DNA of 64,000 nucleotides, from positions 62,001-126,000 of the forward strand of contig NZ_SSOC01000003.1 in the NCBI RefSeq assembly GCF_004801295.1. The letters run 5' to 3'. The stretch is from Pseudothauera nasutitermitis. Lineage in GTDB: Bacteria; Pseudomonadota; Gammaproteobacteria; Burkholderiales; Rhodocyclaceae. The number at the start of each line of letters is the position of its first letter. The stretch's first letter is position 1. The notes below the pieces were generated by a model. The model was not told the origin of the DNA and did not search any database. It saw only the letters and a program-made list of their open reading frames with translations. The position numbers and the translations under genes are program-made. This document shows, piece by piece, positions 1 through 9,611 of the stretch.

Positions 1-788
1 ATCAGGCCCATGCGCAGGGCGCCGGCCACGCGGATCTTCTCGAAGCGGGCCAGCGCCGCGGGGTCGCCGTTGATGTCCTCGCGCAGCTCGGTGCCCTGGT
101 AGCCGATGTCCTCGGCGTTGACGAACACCGTGGGGATGCCGGCGCTGATCATCGTCGCCTTGAAAATCCCGACGCCGGGTACGTCCAGATCGTCGACCAG
201 ATTGCCGGTGGGGAACATCGAGCCGCCTTCGTCACCGTCGTCGGACGGGTCGAGGAACTCCAGCACGATCTCGGCGGCTGGGAAGGTCACGCCGTCCAGC
301 TCGAAGTCGCCGGTTTCCTGCACCTGGCCGTTGGTGACCGGCACGCGGGCGATGATGGTCTTGCCGATGTTGGCCTGCCAGATGCGCACCACGCACACGC
401 CGTTGTCGGGAATGCGCGCCGGGTCGACCAGCCCGGCGTGGATGCCGAAGGCGCCGGCGGCGGTGGACAGGTTGCCGCAGTTGCCGGACCAGTCCACGAA
501 ATCGGTGTCGATGGAGACCTGGCCGTAGAGGTAGTCCACGTCGTGTTCCGGCCGGCTGCTCTTCGACAGGATCACGCACTTGCTGGTGCTGGAGGTGGCG
601 CCGCCCATGCCGTCGATCTGCGCGGCATAAGGGTCGGGGCTGCCGATGACGCGCTGGAACAGCTTGTCGCGGGCCGCGCCCGGCGTCTGGCAGCGCTCGG
701 GCAGGTCCTGCAGGCGGAAGAACACACCCTTGCTGGTGCCGCCGCGCAGGTAGGTGGCGGGAATCTTGACTTGCGCTGCATGGGCCAT
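1..788 (-). CDS. prpF: 2-methylaconitate isomerase PrpF (partial, C-terminus beyond window)
   Basis: PrpF isomerises the 2-methylaconitate made by AcnD so that an ordinary aconitase can hydrate it to 2-methylisocitrate in the methylcitrate cycle of propionate oxidation. The first 262 residues are present. They begin MAHAAQVKIPATYLRGGTSK, the PrpF N-terminal signature, and go on to the family stretches KCVILSKSS and WSGNCGNLS around the catalytic cysteine region of this diaminopimelate-epimerase-like fold. The frame is open to the left edge, so the stop codon lies outside the window. The gene sits 95 bp downstream of acnD on the same strand, the usual prpC-acnD-prpF order. The start at 788 was chosen because it gives the family N-terminus. 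No prpB lies in view; it may be beyond the edge. Confidence 0.95.
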   Translation of the reverse strand, partial: MAHAAQVKIPATYLRGGTSKGVFFRLQDLPERCQTPGAARDKLFQRVIGSPDPYAAQIDGMGGATSSTSKCVILSKSSRPEHDVDYLYGQVSIDTDFVDWSGNCGNLSTAAGAFGIHAGLVDPARIPDNGVCVVRIWQANIGKTIIARVPVTNGQVQETGDFELDGVTFPAAEIVLEFLDPSDDGDEGGSMFPTGNLVDDLDVPGVGIFKATMISAGIPTVFVNAEDIGYQGTELREDINGDPAALARFEKIRVAGALRMGL

Positions 789-841
789 GTGCGGGGCTCC
801 TGTCAGGCCGCCGGGTGCGACGGCGGCGATGTGATGAAGGT

Positions 842-872
842 GCGGGAAGCGCGCCGGGGCGCCGCTTCCCGC
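842..872. repeat. Intergenic GC-rich inverted repeat between acnD and prpF
   Basis: Nine-base arms GCGGGAAGC (842-850) and GCTTCCCGC (864-872) are perfectly complementary, and the 13-nt loop is itself self-complementary (GGCGCC-like). No T-tract follows on either strand, so it is not a classical terminator. An mRNA-stabilising or partially attenuating hairpin between acnD and prpF is one possibility. It could also be chance in GC-rich DNA. Confidence 0.4.
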
Positions 873-883
873 GTCTTGCCGGG

Positions 884-3505
884 TCAGACCGTTCCGGCGA
901 GGAAGTCCTTGGCGAAGCGCTGCAACACCCCGCCCGCCTCATACACCGACACTTCCTCGTCCGAATCCAGCCGGCAGGTGACCGGCACGCGCAGGGTTTC
1001 GCCGTTGCGGCGGTGGATCACCAGCGTCAGCTCGGCGCGCGGCTGCAATTCGCCTTCGACGTCGTAGGCTTCGGTGCCGTCGAGTTGCAGGGTCAGGCGG
1101 TTGGTGCCCGGCTTGAATTCCAGCGGCAGCACGCCCATGCCGATCAGGTTGGTGCGGTGGATGCGCTCGAAGCCTTCGGCCACCACCGTCTCTACGCCGG
1201 CGAGGCGCACGCCCTTGGCGGCCCAGTCGCGGCTGGAGCCCTGGCCGTAGTCGGCGCCGGCGATGATGATGAGCGGCTGGCGTCGGTTCAGGTAGGTCTC
1301 GATCGCTTCCCACATGCGCATGACCTGGCCTTCCGGTTCGACACGCGCCAGCGAGCCGCGCTTGACCTGCCCATCGACCACGGCCATTTCATTCACCAGT
1401 TGCGGGTTGGCGAAAGTGGCGCGCATCGCGGTCAGGTGGTCGCCGCGGTGGGTGGCGTAGGAGTTGAAGTCCTCTTCCGGCAGGCCCATCTTCGCCAGGT
1501 ATTCGCCCGCGGCCGAACTTGCCAGGATGGCGTTGGACGGCGACAGGTGGTCGGTGGTGATGTTGTCCGGCAGGATCGCCAGCGGGCGCATGCCCTTGAG
1601 CGTGCGCGGATTGGCGGCCAGCGCGCCGACGCCTTCGGTGTCCCAGTAGGGCGGGCGGCGGATGTAGGTCGACATCGGGCGCCAGTCGTACTGCGGCGCG
1701 GCTTTCTCGCCGTCGTCGCGGCGGATCGCGAACATCGGCTCATACACGGCGCGGAACTGCTCGGGCTTGACCGCCTTGGCAACGATCTCGTCGATTTCCT
1801 CGTCGCTCGGCCAGATGTCCTTCAGCCGGATTGGATTGCCATCGACCACCGCGAGCACGTCCTGTTCGATGTCGAAGCGCACCGTGCCGGCAATCGCGTA
1901 GGCCACCACCAGCGGCGGCGAGGCCAGGAAAGCCTGCTTGGCGTAGGGGTGGATACGGCCGTCGAAGTTGCGGTTGCCCGACAGCACGGCGGTGGCATAG
2001 AGGTCGCGGTCTATGATCTCCTGCTGGATCTTGGGGTCGAGCGCGCCGCTCATGCCGTTGCAGGTGGTGCAGGCGAAGGCGACGATGCCGAAGCCGAGCT
2101 TCTCCAGGTCGCCGAGCAGGCCGGCTTCCTTCAGATACAGCTCGACGGCCTTGGAGCCGGGCGCCAGCGAGCTTTTCACCCAAGGCTTGCGCGTCAGGCC
2201 GAGCTTGTTGGCGTTGCGCGCCAGCAGCGCGGCGGCGATCACGTTGCGCGGGTTGCTGGTGTTGGTGCACGAGGTGATCGCGGCGATGATCACCGCGCCG
2301 TCGGGCATCAAGCCCCTGGCTTCTTCTTCCTTGCCGGCGGCCAGCTTGGCGGCGTCGGCAATGCCGCGCTCCTGCAGCGCCGACACCGGCAGGCGGCGGT
2401 GCGGATTCGACGGGCCGGCCATGTTGCGCACCACGGTGGACAGATCGAACGTCAGCACACGCTCGTATTCGGCGGTTTGCAGCGCACTGCTCCAGATGCC
2501 GGCCTGCCTGGCGTAGGTTTCCACCAGCCTGACCTGTTCCGGGCTGCGGTCGGTCAGCTTGAGGTAGGCGATGGTTTGCTGGTCGATGAAGAACAGCGCG
2601 GCGGTGGCGCCGTACTCCGGGCACATGTTGGAGATCGTCGAGCGGTCGCCGATCGACAGGCTGTCCGCGCCTTCGCCGAAGAATTCGACGTAGGCACCGA
2701 CGACTTTCTCCTTGCGCAGGAATTCGGTCAGCGCCAGGGCGATGTCGGTGGCGGTGATGCCGGGCTGGCGCCTGCCGGTCAGCTCGACGCCGACGATGTC
2801 GGGCAGGCGCATCCACGACGCACGGCCGAGCATCACGTTCTCGGCTTCCAGGCCGCCGACGCCGACGGCGATCACGCCCAGCGCATCGACGTGCGGGGTA
2901 TGGCTGTCCGTGCCCACACAGGTGTCGGGGAAGGCTACACCGTCCTGCACATAGACCACCGGCGACATCTTCTCCAGGTTGATCTGATGCATGATGCCGT
3001 TGCCTGCCGGGATCACGTCGACGTTGGCGAAGGCCTTCTTCGTCCACTCGATGAAATGGAAGCGGTCCTCGTTGCGGCGATCCTCGATCTCGCGGTTCTT
3101 GCGGAAGGCGTCGGGGTCAAAACCGCCGCATTCCACCGCCAGCGAGTGATCGACGATCAACTGCACCGGTACCACCGGGTTCACTGCCGCCGGGTCGCCA
3201 CCTTCCTTGGCAATGGCGTCGCGCAGGCCGGCCAGATCCACCAGCGCGGTCTGGCCAAGGATGTCGTGGCAGACCACGCGCACCGGGAACCAGGGAAAGT
3301 CGATCTCGCGCTTGCGCTCGATCAACTGCGAAAGACAGGCGTCGATGATGGCCGGATCGGCCTTGCGCACGATGTTCTCGGCGTGGATGCGGGCGGTGTA
3401 CGGCAGCCTGTCCCAGGCGCCGGGCTGGATCGCGTCGACCGCTGCGCGGGCGTCGAAATAGTCCAGCGAGGTGCCGGGCAGGGGTTTGCGATGGGCTGTA
3501 TTCAT
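884..3505 (-). CDS. acnD: Fe-S 2-methylcitrate dehydratase AcnD
   Basis: This 873-residue protein is an aconitase-family [4Fe-4S] enzyme that dehydrates 2-methylcitrate to 2-methylaconitate. It works with PrpF, replacing PrpD. Length and architecture match AcnD, with the catalytic aconitase domains first and a C-terminal swivel domain. Cluster ligands are visible in SCTNTSNPRN and ACTTCNGMSG. The swivel domain carries DYGQGSSRDWAAKG and the substrate-binding GFERIHRTNLIGMG. The start at 3505 gives the expected MNTAHRKPLPGT N-terminus. It lies 76 bp downstream of prpC and upstream of prpF, and the prpF partner is what separates AcnD from the housekeeping aconitase AcnA. A long opposite-strand frame over this gene is an artefact of codon bias. 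Confidence 0.96.
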   Translation of the reverse strand: MNTAHRKPLPGTSLDYFDARAAVDAIQPGAWDRLPYTARIHAENIVRKADPAIIDACLSQLIERKREIDFPWFPVRVVCHDILGQTALVDLAGLRDAIAKEGGDPAAVNPVVPVQLIVDHSLAVECGGFDPDAFRKNREIEDRRNEDRFHFIEWTKKAFANVDVIPAGNGIMHQINLEKMSPVVYVQDGVAFPDTCVGTDSHTPHVDALGVIAVGVGGLEAENVMLGRASWMRLPDIVGVELTGRRQPGITATDIALALTEFLRKEKVVGAYVEFFGEGADSLSIGDRSTISNMCPEYGATAALFFIDQQTIAYLKLTDRSPEQVRLVETYARQAGIWSSALQTAEYERVLTFDLSTVVRNMAGPSNPHRRLPVSALQERGIADAAKLAAGKEEEARGLMPDGAVIIAAITSCTNTSNPRNVIAAALLARNANKLGLTRKPWVKSSLAPGSKAVELYLKEAGLLGDLEKLGFGIVAFACTTCNGMSGALDPKIQQEIIDRDLYATAVLSGNRNFDGRIHPYAKQAFLASPPLVVAYAIAGTVRFDIEQDVLAVVDGNPIRLKDIWPSDEEIDEIVAKAVKPEQFRAVYEPMFAIRRDDGEKAAPQYDWRPMSTYIRRPPYWDTEGVGALAANPRTLKGMRPLAILPDNITTDHLSPSNAILASSAAGEYLAKMGLPEEDFNSYATHRGDHLTAMRATFANPQLVNEMAVVDGQVKRGSLARVEPEGQVMRMWEAIETYLNRRQPLIIIAGADYGQGSSRDWAAKGVRLAGVETVVAEGFERIHRTNLIGMGVLPLEFKPGTNRLTLQLDGTEAYDVEGELQPRAELTLVIHRRNGETLRVPVTCRLDSDEEVSVYEAGGVLQRFAKDFLAGTV

Positions 3506-3581
3506 GGATGGCAGGAGGAAAGCTCGTCGGGGAATCGGGCTGCGGCGGCGGCCACGGGCCGGCCGCCGCCTTCGCGGACGC

Positions 3582-4739
3582 TCAGTTGCGCGCTTCGATC
3601 GGCACGAAGGCCAGATCGTCCGGGCCGACGTAGTTGGCGCTCGGGCGGATGATCTTGTTGTCGATGCGCTGCTCGATGATGTGCGCCGCCCAGCCGCTGG
3701 TGCGCGCGATGACGAACAAGGGGGTGAACATCGCCGTCGGCACGCCCATCATGTGATAGCTGACCGCGCTGAACCAGTCCAGGTTGGGGAACATCTTCTT
3801 CACTTCCCACATCACCTGCTCCAGGCGCTCGGCAATGTCGTACATCTTGGTCGAACCGGCATCAATCGACAGGCGCTTGGCCACACCCTTGATGACCACG
3901 TTGCGCGGGTCGCTCACGGTATACACCGGGTGTCCGAAGCCGATCACCACTTCCTTGGCTTCCACGCGGCGGCGGATGTCGGCTTCCGCCTCGTCCGGGT
4001 TGTCGTAGCGCTTCTGGATCTCGAAGGCCATCTCGTTGGCGCCACCGTGCTTGGGTCCGCGCAGCGCGCCGATGGCGCCGGCGACAGCCGAATACATGTC
4101 GCTGCCGGTGCCGGCAATGACGCGCGCAGTGAAGGTCGAGGCGTTGAATTCATGCTCGGCGTACAGGTTGAGCGAGGTATGCATCGCCCGCACCCAGGTT
4201 TCCGTCGGCTTTTCGCCGTGCAGCAGATGCAGGAAGTGGCCGCCGATGGAGTCGTCGTCGGTTTCCACCTCGATGCGCTGGCCCTTGGTGGACCAGTGGT
4301 ACCAGTACAGCAGCATCGAACCCAGCGAAGCCATCAGGCGGTCGGCGATGTCTCGCGCGCCCGGCGTGTTGTGGTCGTCCTTCTCCGGCAGCACACAGCC
4401 AAGCGCCGACACGCCGGTGCGCATCACGTCCATCGGGTGGGCCGAGGCCGGCAGGCGCTCCAGCGCTTCCTTGACGCTCGCGGGCAGGCCGCGCATGGCC
4501 TTCAGCTTCGTCTTGTAGGCGCGCAGTTCGGCCTTGGTCGGCAGCTTGCCGTGCACCAGCAGGTGGGCCACTTCCTCGAATTCGCAGCGCTCGGCAAGGT
4601 CGAGGATGTCGTAGCCGCGGTAGTGCAGGTCGTTGCCGGTCTTGCCGACGGTGCACAAGGCGGTGTTGCCGGCGGTAACACCGGACAGGGCGACGGACTT
4701 CTTCGGCTTGAAGCCGGCTTCGGTAGGCTGAGTGCTCAT
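3582..4739 (-). CDS. prpC: 2-methylcitrate synthase PrpC
   Basis: PrpC condenses propionyl-CoA with oxaloacetate to 2-methylcitrate, the entry step of the methylcitrate cycle. The protein is 385 residues, the normal length for type II-like 2-methylcitrate synthases. Citrate-synthase family motifs are present: [10 protein letters not shown] near the N-terminus, GPKHGGANE with a catalytic histidine, and GFGHPVY followed by SDPRN. The ATG at 4739 is preferred over an upstream in-frame codon at 4751 because GGAG lies six bases upstream of it and none precedes the longer start. It is the first gene of prpC-acnD-prpF and diverges from the ScfR-type regulator. Neighbouring acnD and prpF argue for methylcitrate rather than citrate synthase. 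Confidence 0.95.
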   Translation of the reverse strand: MSTQPTEAGFKPKKSVALSGVTAGNTALCTVGKTGNDLHYRGYDILDLAERCEFEEVAHLLVHGKLPTKAELRAYKTKLKAMRGLPASVKEALERLPASAHPMDVMRTGVSALGCVLPEKDDHNTPGARDIADRLMASLGSMLLYWYHWSTKGQRIEVETDDDSIGGHFLHLLHGEKPTETWVRAMHTSLNLYAEHEFNASTFTARVIAGTGSDMYSAVAGAIGALRGPKHGGANEMAFEIQKRYDNPDEAEADIRRRVEAKEVVIGFGHPVYTVSDPRNVVIKGVAKRLSIDAGSTKMYDIAERLEQVMWEVKKMFPNLDWFSAVSYHMMGVPTAMFTPLFVIARTSGWAAHIIEQRIDNKIIRPSANYVGPDDLAFVPIEARN

Positions 4740-4812
4740 GCGGTGCTCCAAACGAACAGGGAGAAAGAATCACGCGGGGGATGCACGAGGGGTTTGCATT
4801 TGCCCGCGTTTG

Positions 4813-4902
4813 TTCGCAATATACGCAGCATGAAAAATTCGTAAATCACTGAATTGGCATTGATTTGCGAATGAACTCACACCAGATTGCGAAGATTGCG
4901 AA
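4813..4902. promoter_or_regulatory. Cluster of TTGCGAA/TTCGCAA operator-like repeats in the prp divergent promoter region
   Basis: The 207-bp region between prpC and its divergent regulator is AT-rich compared with its surroundings. It holds TTCGCAA at 4813-4819, TTGCGAA at 4865-4871, 4887-4893 and 4896-4902, and a related TTCGTAAA at 4838-4845. The 12-mer TTGCGAATGAAC occurs twice, 31 bp apart (4865-4876 and 4896-4907). ScfR/RamB/PrpR-type regulators are known to bind TTTGC-containing sites of this kind. The inference is that the adjacent regulator binds here and controls both itself and prpC-acnD-prpF. Confidence 0.6.
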
Positions 4903-4946
4903 TGAACATCCACCGCTCATCCACCACTCATCTACCGAAACCCGCG

Positions 4947-6407
4947 ATGAAGAAAGTATTTACCGGCGTGCGCCTGCGCCGCCTGCGCGAGGAACGCGGC
5001 CTGACCCAGGCGGCGCTCGCCCGCCTGCTGGAACTCTCCCCCAGCTACCTCAACCAGATCGAACAGAACCAGCGCCCGCTCACCGTGCCGGTGCTACTGC
5101 GCATCAGCGCCACCCTGGGCGTGGACGTGCAGCGCTTTTCCGACGACGACGAAGGCCGGCTGGTGGCCGAACTGCGCGACGTGCTGGGCGATGCCGGCCA
5201 GCCCGCGCCGGGCGGGGAGAGCGTGTCCCTGGCCGAGATCCGCGAACTCGCCAGCCAGATGCCGGCGGTGGCGCGCGCCCTGCTCACCCTCGACCGCCGC
5301 CGCCGCGAAGCCGAGGACCGTCTGGCCACCTACGCCTCGCGCCTGGGCGAGGAACGCGGCGCGGCGCGCCCCACCGCGCCCATGCCCTACGAGGAAGTGC
5401 GTGATTTCTTCTACGCGCGCCACAACCACATCGCCGGCCTGGACGCACTGGCCGAACGCTGCTTCGATGAATGGGAACTGAAGGCCGGCAGCGTCGATCA
5501 GGGGCTGGCCGAACGGCTGACGCGCATCCACGGCATCGCCGTGGACGGCACGCCGCGCGGCGATGCCGGGGCCACCGGGGCCGCCGAAGCCCTGGATGGC
5601 GAGCACGCCCCACTGCGCGAATTCGACGCCGCGCGGCGCATCCTGCGCCTGTCGCCGCTGCTCGACGCCGGCCAGCGCGCCTTCCAGATGGCCACCCAGC
5701 TGGCCTTGCTGGAGGCCCGCGAGGAGATCGAAGGGCTGGTCGAAGAAGGCGCCTTTCTCGGCGAGGAAGCACGCGTGCTGGCGCGCATCGGCCTGGCCAA
5801 CTACTTCGCTGGCGCGCTGATCCTGCCCTACGGGCACTTCCTCGCCGCCGCCGAGGCGCTCGCCTACGACATCGACCGCCTCGGCCGCCGTTTCGGCGTC
5901 GGCTTCGAAACCGTGTGCCACCGTCTGTCCACGCTGCAGCGCCCGCAGGCGCGCGGCGTGCCTTTCATCTTCGTGCGCGTGGACCGCGCCGGCAACATCT
6001 CCAAGCGCCAGTCGGCCACGGATTTCCACTTCTCGCGCGTGGGCGGCACCTGTCCGCTTTGGAACGTCTACGAAGCCTTCGCCCGCCCCGGGCAGATCCA
6101 GACCCAGCTCGCCGCCATGCCGGACGGCCGCGCCTACCTGTGGATCGCCCGCAGCGTGGTGCATCGGCGCGGCGGCTGGGGCACACCGGAAAAGACCTTC
6201 GCGGTGGGCCTGGGCTGCGACCTGCGCCACGCCGGCCGCCTGGTCTATTCGCGCGGCCTGCCGCTGGACGACCCGGAAGCGCGCACGCCCATCGGCGCCG
6301 GCTGCAAGATCTGCGAGCGGCCGTCCTGTGCGCAGCGCGCCTTTCCGCCGGTCGGCGCGCGCCTGCCCGCCGACCCGGACCGCAGCCGCTTCGAGCCGTA
6401 TTCATAA
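4947..6407 (+). CDS. ScfR/PrpR-type XRE family short-chain acyl-CoA regulator
   Basis: This 486-residue regulator starts with an XRE helix-turn-helix (about residues 6-60, containing LRRLREERGLTQAALARLL). It continues into the long effector region typical of the ScfR/RamB/PrpR family (ImmA-like and DUF2083). The C-terminus carries a cysteine cluster, GCKICERPSCAQRAFPP. Mycobacterial PrpR uses a comparable cluster for an Fe-S cofactor, and members of the family sense short-chain acyl-CoAs. The start at 4947 gives the family N-terminus MKKVFTGVRLRRLRE; ATG codons upstream in frame (for example 4902) lie within the operator repeats. Divergence from prpC points to control of propionate oxidation. 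Activator versus repressor role cannot be told from sequence. Confidence 0.9.
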   Translation: MKKVFTGVRLRRLREERGLTQAALARLLELSPSYLNQIEQNQRPLTVPVLLRISATLGVDVQRFSDDDEGRLVAELRDVLGDAGQPAPGGESVSLAEIRELASQMPAVARALLTLDRRRREAEDRLATYASRLGEERGAARPTAPMPYEEVRDFFYARHNHIAGLDALAERCFDEWELKAGSVDQGLAERLTRIHGIAVDGTPRGDAGATGAAEALDGEHAPLREFDAARRILRLSPLLDAGQRAFQMATQLALLEAREEIEGLVEEGAFLGEEARVLARIGLANYFAGALILPYGHFLAAAEALAYDIDRLGRRFGVGFETVCHRLSTLQRPQARGVPFIFVRVDRAGNISKRQSATDFHFSRVGGTCPLWNVYEAFARPGQIQTQLAAMPDGRAYLWIARSVVHRRGGWGTPEKTFAVGLGCDLRHAGRLVYSRGLPLDDPEARTPIGAGCKICERPSCAQRAFPPVGARLPADPDRSRFEPYS

Positions 6408-6426
6408 ACGGCCGGGCGACGCCTCT

Positions 6427-8067
6427 TCAGCGGTAGCGCTCTTCCATCAGGTCGATCTGGCGCACCAGCTTGCGCGAGATCTCGTCGGAAATCTCCGCTT
6501 CGCGCGCCAGCCGGAAGATGGCCTCGCGCTCGGCCTGCAGGGCGGCGAGCCGCAGGGCCACTTCGGCGCGGTCGGCCGCGCGCAGGCGCTCGGCGTCCAC
6601 GTCGCCGGGCACGGCGCTGTCCTCCAGGCGGTGCTGGTAATTGGCCATGACCCGCACGGCGGCGTTGGCGTACAGGTCGGCATCCGCGGCGCTGGCCGCC
6701 GACAGGGCGTGGCGCGTGCGCTCGATGGCGGCGACCGCCGCCGCCGCGGCTTCGCGCCGCACGCGATCCTCCTTGCGCTGCTCGGCCGGCTCGTCCGGCA
6801 GTTCCAGCCCGCGCAGCACCCGCGGCAGGGCGACGCTGGCCACCACCAGCGAAATCAGGATCACCGACGCGGCCAGGAAGATCACCAGATCGCGTGCCGG
6901 AAACTCGCGCCCGTCCGGCAGCAGCAGCGGCAGGGTCAGCACGCCCGCCAGGGTGATCGCCCCGCGCACGCCGGCCAGCGACACCGCCGCGACGATGCGC
7001 CAGTGGGGGCGCTGCAGCGGCTCGCCGGGATCGCGCGCGCGGAACAGGCTGAGGCGCAGCGACACCCATACCCAGACGAAGCGCAGCAGCGCCAGGATGG
7101 CGCTGATCGCCAACGCATAGGCCAGCAGCCACCAGCCCGACCGGTGGCCGGTCTCCTGCACGGAGATCGCTGCCCGCTCCAGGATGCCCGGCAACTGCTC
7201 GCCGAGCAGCACGAACATGATGCCGTTGAGCGAGAACTGCACCGTGTCCCACACTGCCGCGCGCTGCACCCGGGTGGTGGCGAGCGCGCGGCCGCTCAGT
7301 TCGACGTAGCTCATGGTGACGCCGGCGGCCACTGCCGCGAGGATGCCCGAGGCTTCCAGGTGCTCGGCGATCAGGTAGGCGCCGAAGGGCGTGAGCAGAT
7401 TGATCAGGATGGACGAGCCGGCCTCCTCGCCCAGCAGGCGCGACAGCCAGCGCTGGGTCAGGCTCACGCCCCAGGTCACCCCGGCGCCCACCGCCAGCCC
7501 CGCCGCGGCCACCCACAGGAAGGTGAGCGAGGCCGACGCCAGCGAAAAGGTGCCGGTCATCACCGCCGCCACCGCGAAGCGGAAGCACACCAGGCCCGAG
7601 GCGTCGTTGAGCAGCGACTCGCCTTCGAGGATGTGCATCAACCGCTTGGGGATGGGCACCCGTTTCGCCAGCGAGGACACCGCCACCGGGTCGGTGGGCG
7701 AGACGATGGCCGCCAGCGCGAAGGCCACCGGCAGCGGCATGGCCGGAATCATCCAGTGGATCAGGAAACCGGCGCCGATCACGGTAAACACCACCAGGCC
7801 GAAGGCCAGTTCGAGAATGCTCGCCTTGTCGCGGAACAGCCCGACCTTGGGAATGCGCCAGCCGTCGAGGAAGAGCAGCGGCGGCAGAAAAAGCAGGAAG
7901 AAGATTTCCGGATCCAGCCGCACGCCGTGGCCGAACACTCCGGCGATCACCGCGCCCAGCGCGATCTGTACCATCGGCAGGGGCAGCGAAAACGGCACCA
8001 CCCTCACCAGATACCCGCTGGCGACCACCGCCAGCAGCATCGCCAGGACTACCTCGATCGAATACAT
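6427..8067 (-). CDS. CPA1-family Na+/H+ antiporter
   Basis: A 546-residue inner-membrane cation/proton antiporter of the CPA1 (NhaP/YjcE) family, probably exporting Na+ or K+ in exchange for protons. About twelve hydrophobic segments fill residues 1-400. The family motifs FFLLFLPPLLFLDG, SPTDPVAVSSL and GESLLNDASG (the Asn-Asp ion-binding pair) are visible. A cytoplasmic, helical, charged C-terminal tail of about 130 residues follows. It is convergent with the ScfR gene (19 bp gap) and lies 114 bp from the next minus-strand gene, with no obvious operon partner. The ion specificity cannot be read from the sequence. Confidence 0.92.
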   Translation of the reverse strand: MYSIEVVLAMLLAVVASGYLVRVVPFSLPLPMVQIALGAVIAGVFGHGVRLDPEIFFLLFLPPLLFLDGWRIPKVGLFRDKASILELAFGLVVFTVIGAGFLIHWMIPAMPLPVAFALAAIVSPTDPVAVSSLAKRVPIPKRLMHILEGESLLNDASGLVCFRFAVAAVMTGTFSLASASLTFLWVAAAGLAVGAGVTWGVSLTQRWLSRLLGEEAGSSILINLLTPFGAYLIAEHLEASGILAAVAAGVTMSYVELSGRALATTRVQRAAVWDTVQFSLNGIMFVLLGEQLPGILERAAISVQETGHRSGWWLLAYALAISAILALLRFVWVWVSLRLSLFRARDPGEPLQRPHWRIVAAVSLAGVRGAITLAGVLTLPLLLPDGREFPARDLVIFLAASVILISLVVASVALPRVLRGLELPDEPAEQRKEDRVRREAAAAAVAAIERTRHALSAASAADADLYANAAVRVMANYQHRLEDSAVPGDVDAERLRAADRAEVALRLAALQAEREAIFRLAREAEISDEISRKLVRQIDLMEERYR

Positions 8068-8181
8068 GCTTGTGCCTGCCCGCCCTCAAAGCGCGTCAGT
8101 TTACGGCCTGCCGGCACATATTTCTGAGTCGCGTTGTTTCCGGGCGCTCCCGCCACGCGGTGCAGACAGCCGACGGGCCAG

Positions 8182-9336
8182 TCAGCCGGGCGGAATCCCC
8201 GAATCCGCCGGCGGCGTCCGCGTGCCGCCTTCCGTCGTCACCGGCAGGGCCAGCGGTTCCGTATGGGCGGCATATTCCGGCTGCGTGCCTTCCATGCCGT
8301 GCAGCCACTCGCGCCACATCGCCACCAGCAGCGCCATCAGCACCGGGCCGACGAACAGGCCGACCAGCCCCATGGTCTGCACGCCGCCGACCAGGCCGAA
8401 GAAGGTGGGCAGGAAGGGCAGCTTCACCGGCCCGCCCACCAGACGCGGACGCAGGGTCTTGTCCACGATGAACAGCTCGATGGAGCCCCAGGCGAACAGC
8501 CCCAGACCGGCCATCAGTTCGCCCGAGCCGACCAGGTACAGCGACACCAGCGTGAACGACAGCGGCGCGCCGCCGGGAATCAGCGCCATGAAGCCGGTGG
8601 CCACGCCGAGCAGCACCGGCGAGGGCACGCCGACGATCCAGTAGGCCACGCCGAGCACCACGCCCTCGCCCACGGCGATCAGCCCCATGCCGGTCACCGT
8701 GGCGCTCACCGTGGCCGGCACCACGCGCGAGAAGCGCTGCCAGCGCATGGGCAGGATGCGCTCGCCCACGGTATCGAGCTGCGCGGCGATGCGCGCGCCG
8801 TCCTTGTAGACGAAGAACAGCGTGATCAGCATGAACAGCACGGTCAGCGCAATGCGGAACAGATCGCCGGTGGCGGTGAGCAGCGCGCGGTAGATGTTGC
8901 CGAGGTGCTCGCCGCTGAGCAGCTGCACCCAGTGGCCCAGCGCGTGCGGCTCGCCCAGATGCTCCCTCCACAGTTCCGCCAGGCGCTCGCCCACCACCGG
9001 CAGGGAACTGATCCAGCCCGGCACCGGCGCGCCGACGCGGTTAGCCTCCAGCAGCCAGGCGATGAAGTTCCCCGCTTCCTGCAGCGCGTAATGCAGCGCG
9101 ATGGTGAGCGGCAGGATCAGCGCACCGATCACCACCAGCAGCGCCACCGTGGCCGCGATCGCCGTGTTGCCGCCGCATGCCGCCACCCCGCGCCGGTACA
9201 GCGGCCAGCTGGCGAAACCGATCACCAGCGCCGCGAGCACCGGCACGATGAAGCCGCTGAGGAAGTAGATCCCCGCAGCCAGGATCAGCAGCAACAACGC
9301 GCGAACGACGAACGGGGCTTGCAGGACGGGCGACAT
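8182..9336 (-). CDS. AI-2E/PerM family transporter
   Basis: This 384-residue inner-membrane protein belongs to the AI-2E transporter (PerM/TqsA) family. Most members have unassigned substrates; some export autoinducer-2 and others act as ion/proton antiporters. It has the usual pattern of N-terminal membrane helices (residues 10-80), a central amphipathic region, and five or so C-terminal helices with GGAPLSFTLVSLYL and GGVQTMGLVGLFVGPV. The C-terminal tail of about 40 residues is Pro/Thr rich. It is probably monocistronic. Its divergent neighbour is an amino acid binding protein, which gives no functional hint. Confidence 0.9.
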   Translation of the reverse strand: MSPVLQAPFVVRALLLLILAAGIYFLSGFIVPVLAALVIGFASWPLYRRGVAACGGNTAIAATVALLVVIGALILPLTIALHYALQEAGNFIAWLLEANRVGAPVPGWISSLPVVGERLAELWREHLGEPHALGHWVQLLSGEHLGNIYRALLTATGDLFRIALTVLFMLITLFFVYKDGARIAAQLDTVGERILPMRWQRFSRVVPATVSATVTGMGLIAVGEGVVLGVAYWIVGVPSPVLLGVATGFMALIPGGAPLSFTLVSLYLVGSGELMAGLGLFAWGSIELFIVDKTLRPRLVGGPVKLPFLPTFFGLVGGVQTMGLVGLFVGPVLMALLVAMWREWLHGMEGTQPEYAAHTEPLALPVTTEGGTRTPPADSGIPPG

Positions 9337-9611
9337 GGCGGAGAGCGGGGCGCGGTGCGGGTGAAGGTAAGGACAGGACTATACCGGACGGCAAAGGTTT
9401 TGCCCGGCCCGCTCCGGGTCGTGGCACCACGCCGGGCGCGCGCCGGACGCGGGCGGCGCACCACGATCGACCGCCCGCATGCACTCAAAAGGTGCAAAGC
9501 AACGCATTATTTCGTGGTTCTGCCACGCAGGGCCGCTCCCTATCATCCGCTCACTGCCCCTCGGCGCCCATGCCGTGCGGGTGATGGAAAACAATTCATG
9601 GAGTTGCGCAA

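Noticed and set aside
815-3652. A 945-codon open frame on the plus strand opposite acnD
   Set aside because: It is antisense to a clear AcnD gene, His/Gly/Arg/Val rich and without motifs; an artefact of high-GC codon bias.
9513-9527. CGTGG-N5-CCACG dyad upstream of the amino acid binding-protein gene
   Set aside because: Five-base arms are common by chance in this GC-rich DNA, and no linked regulator supports an operator.
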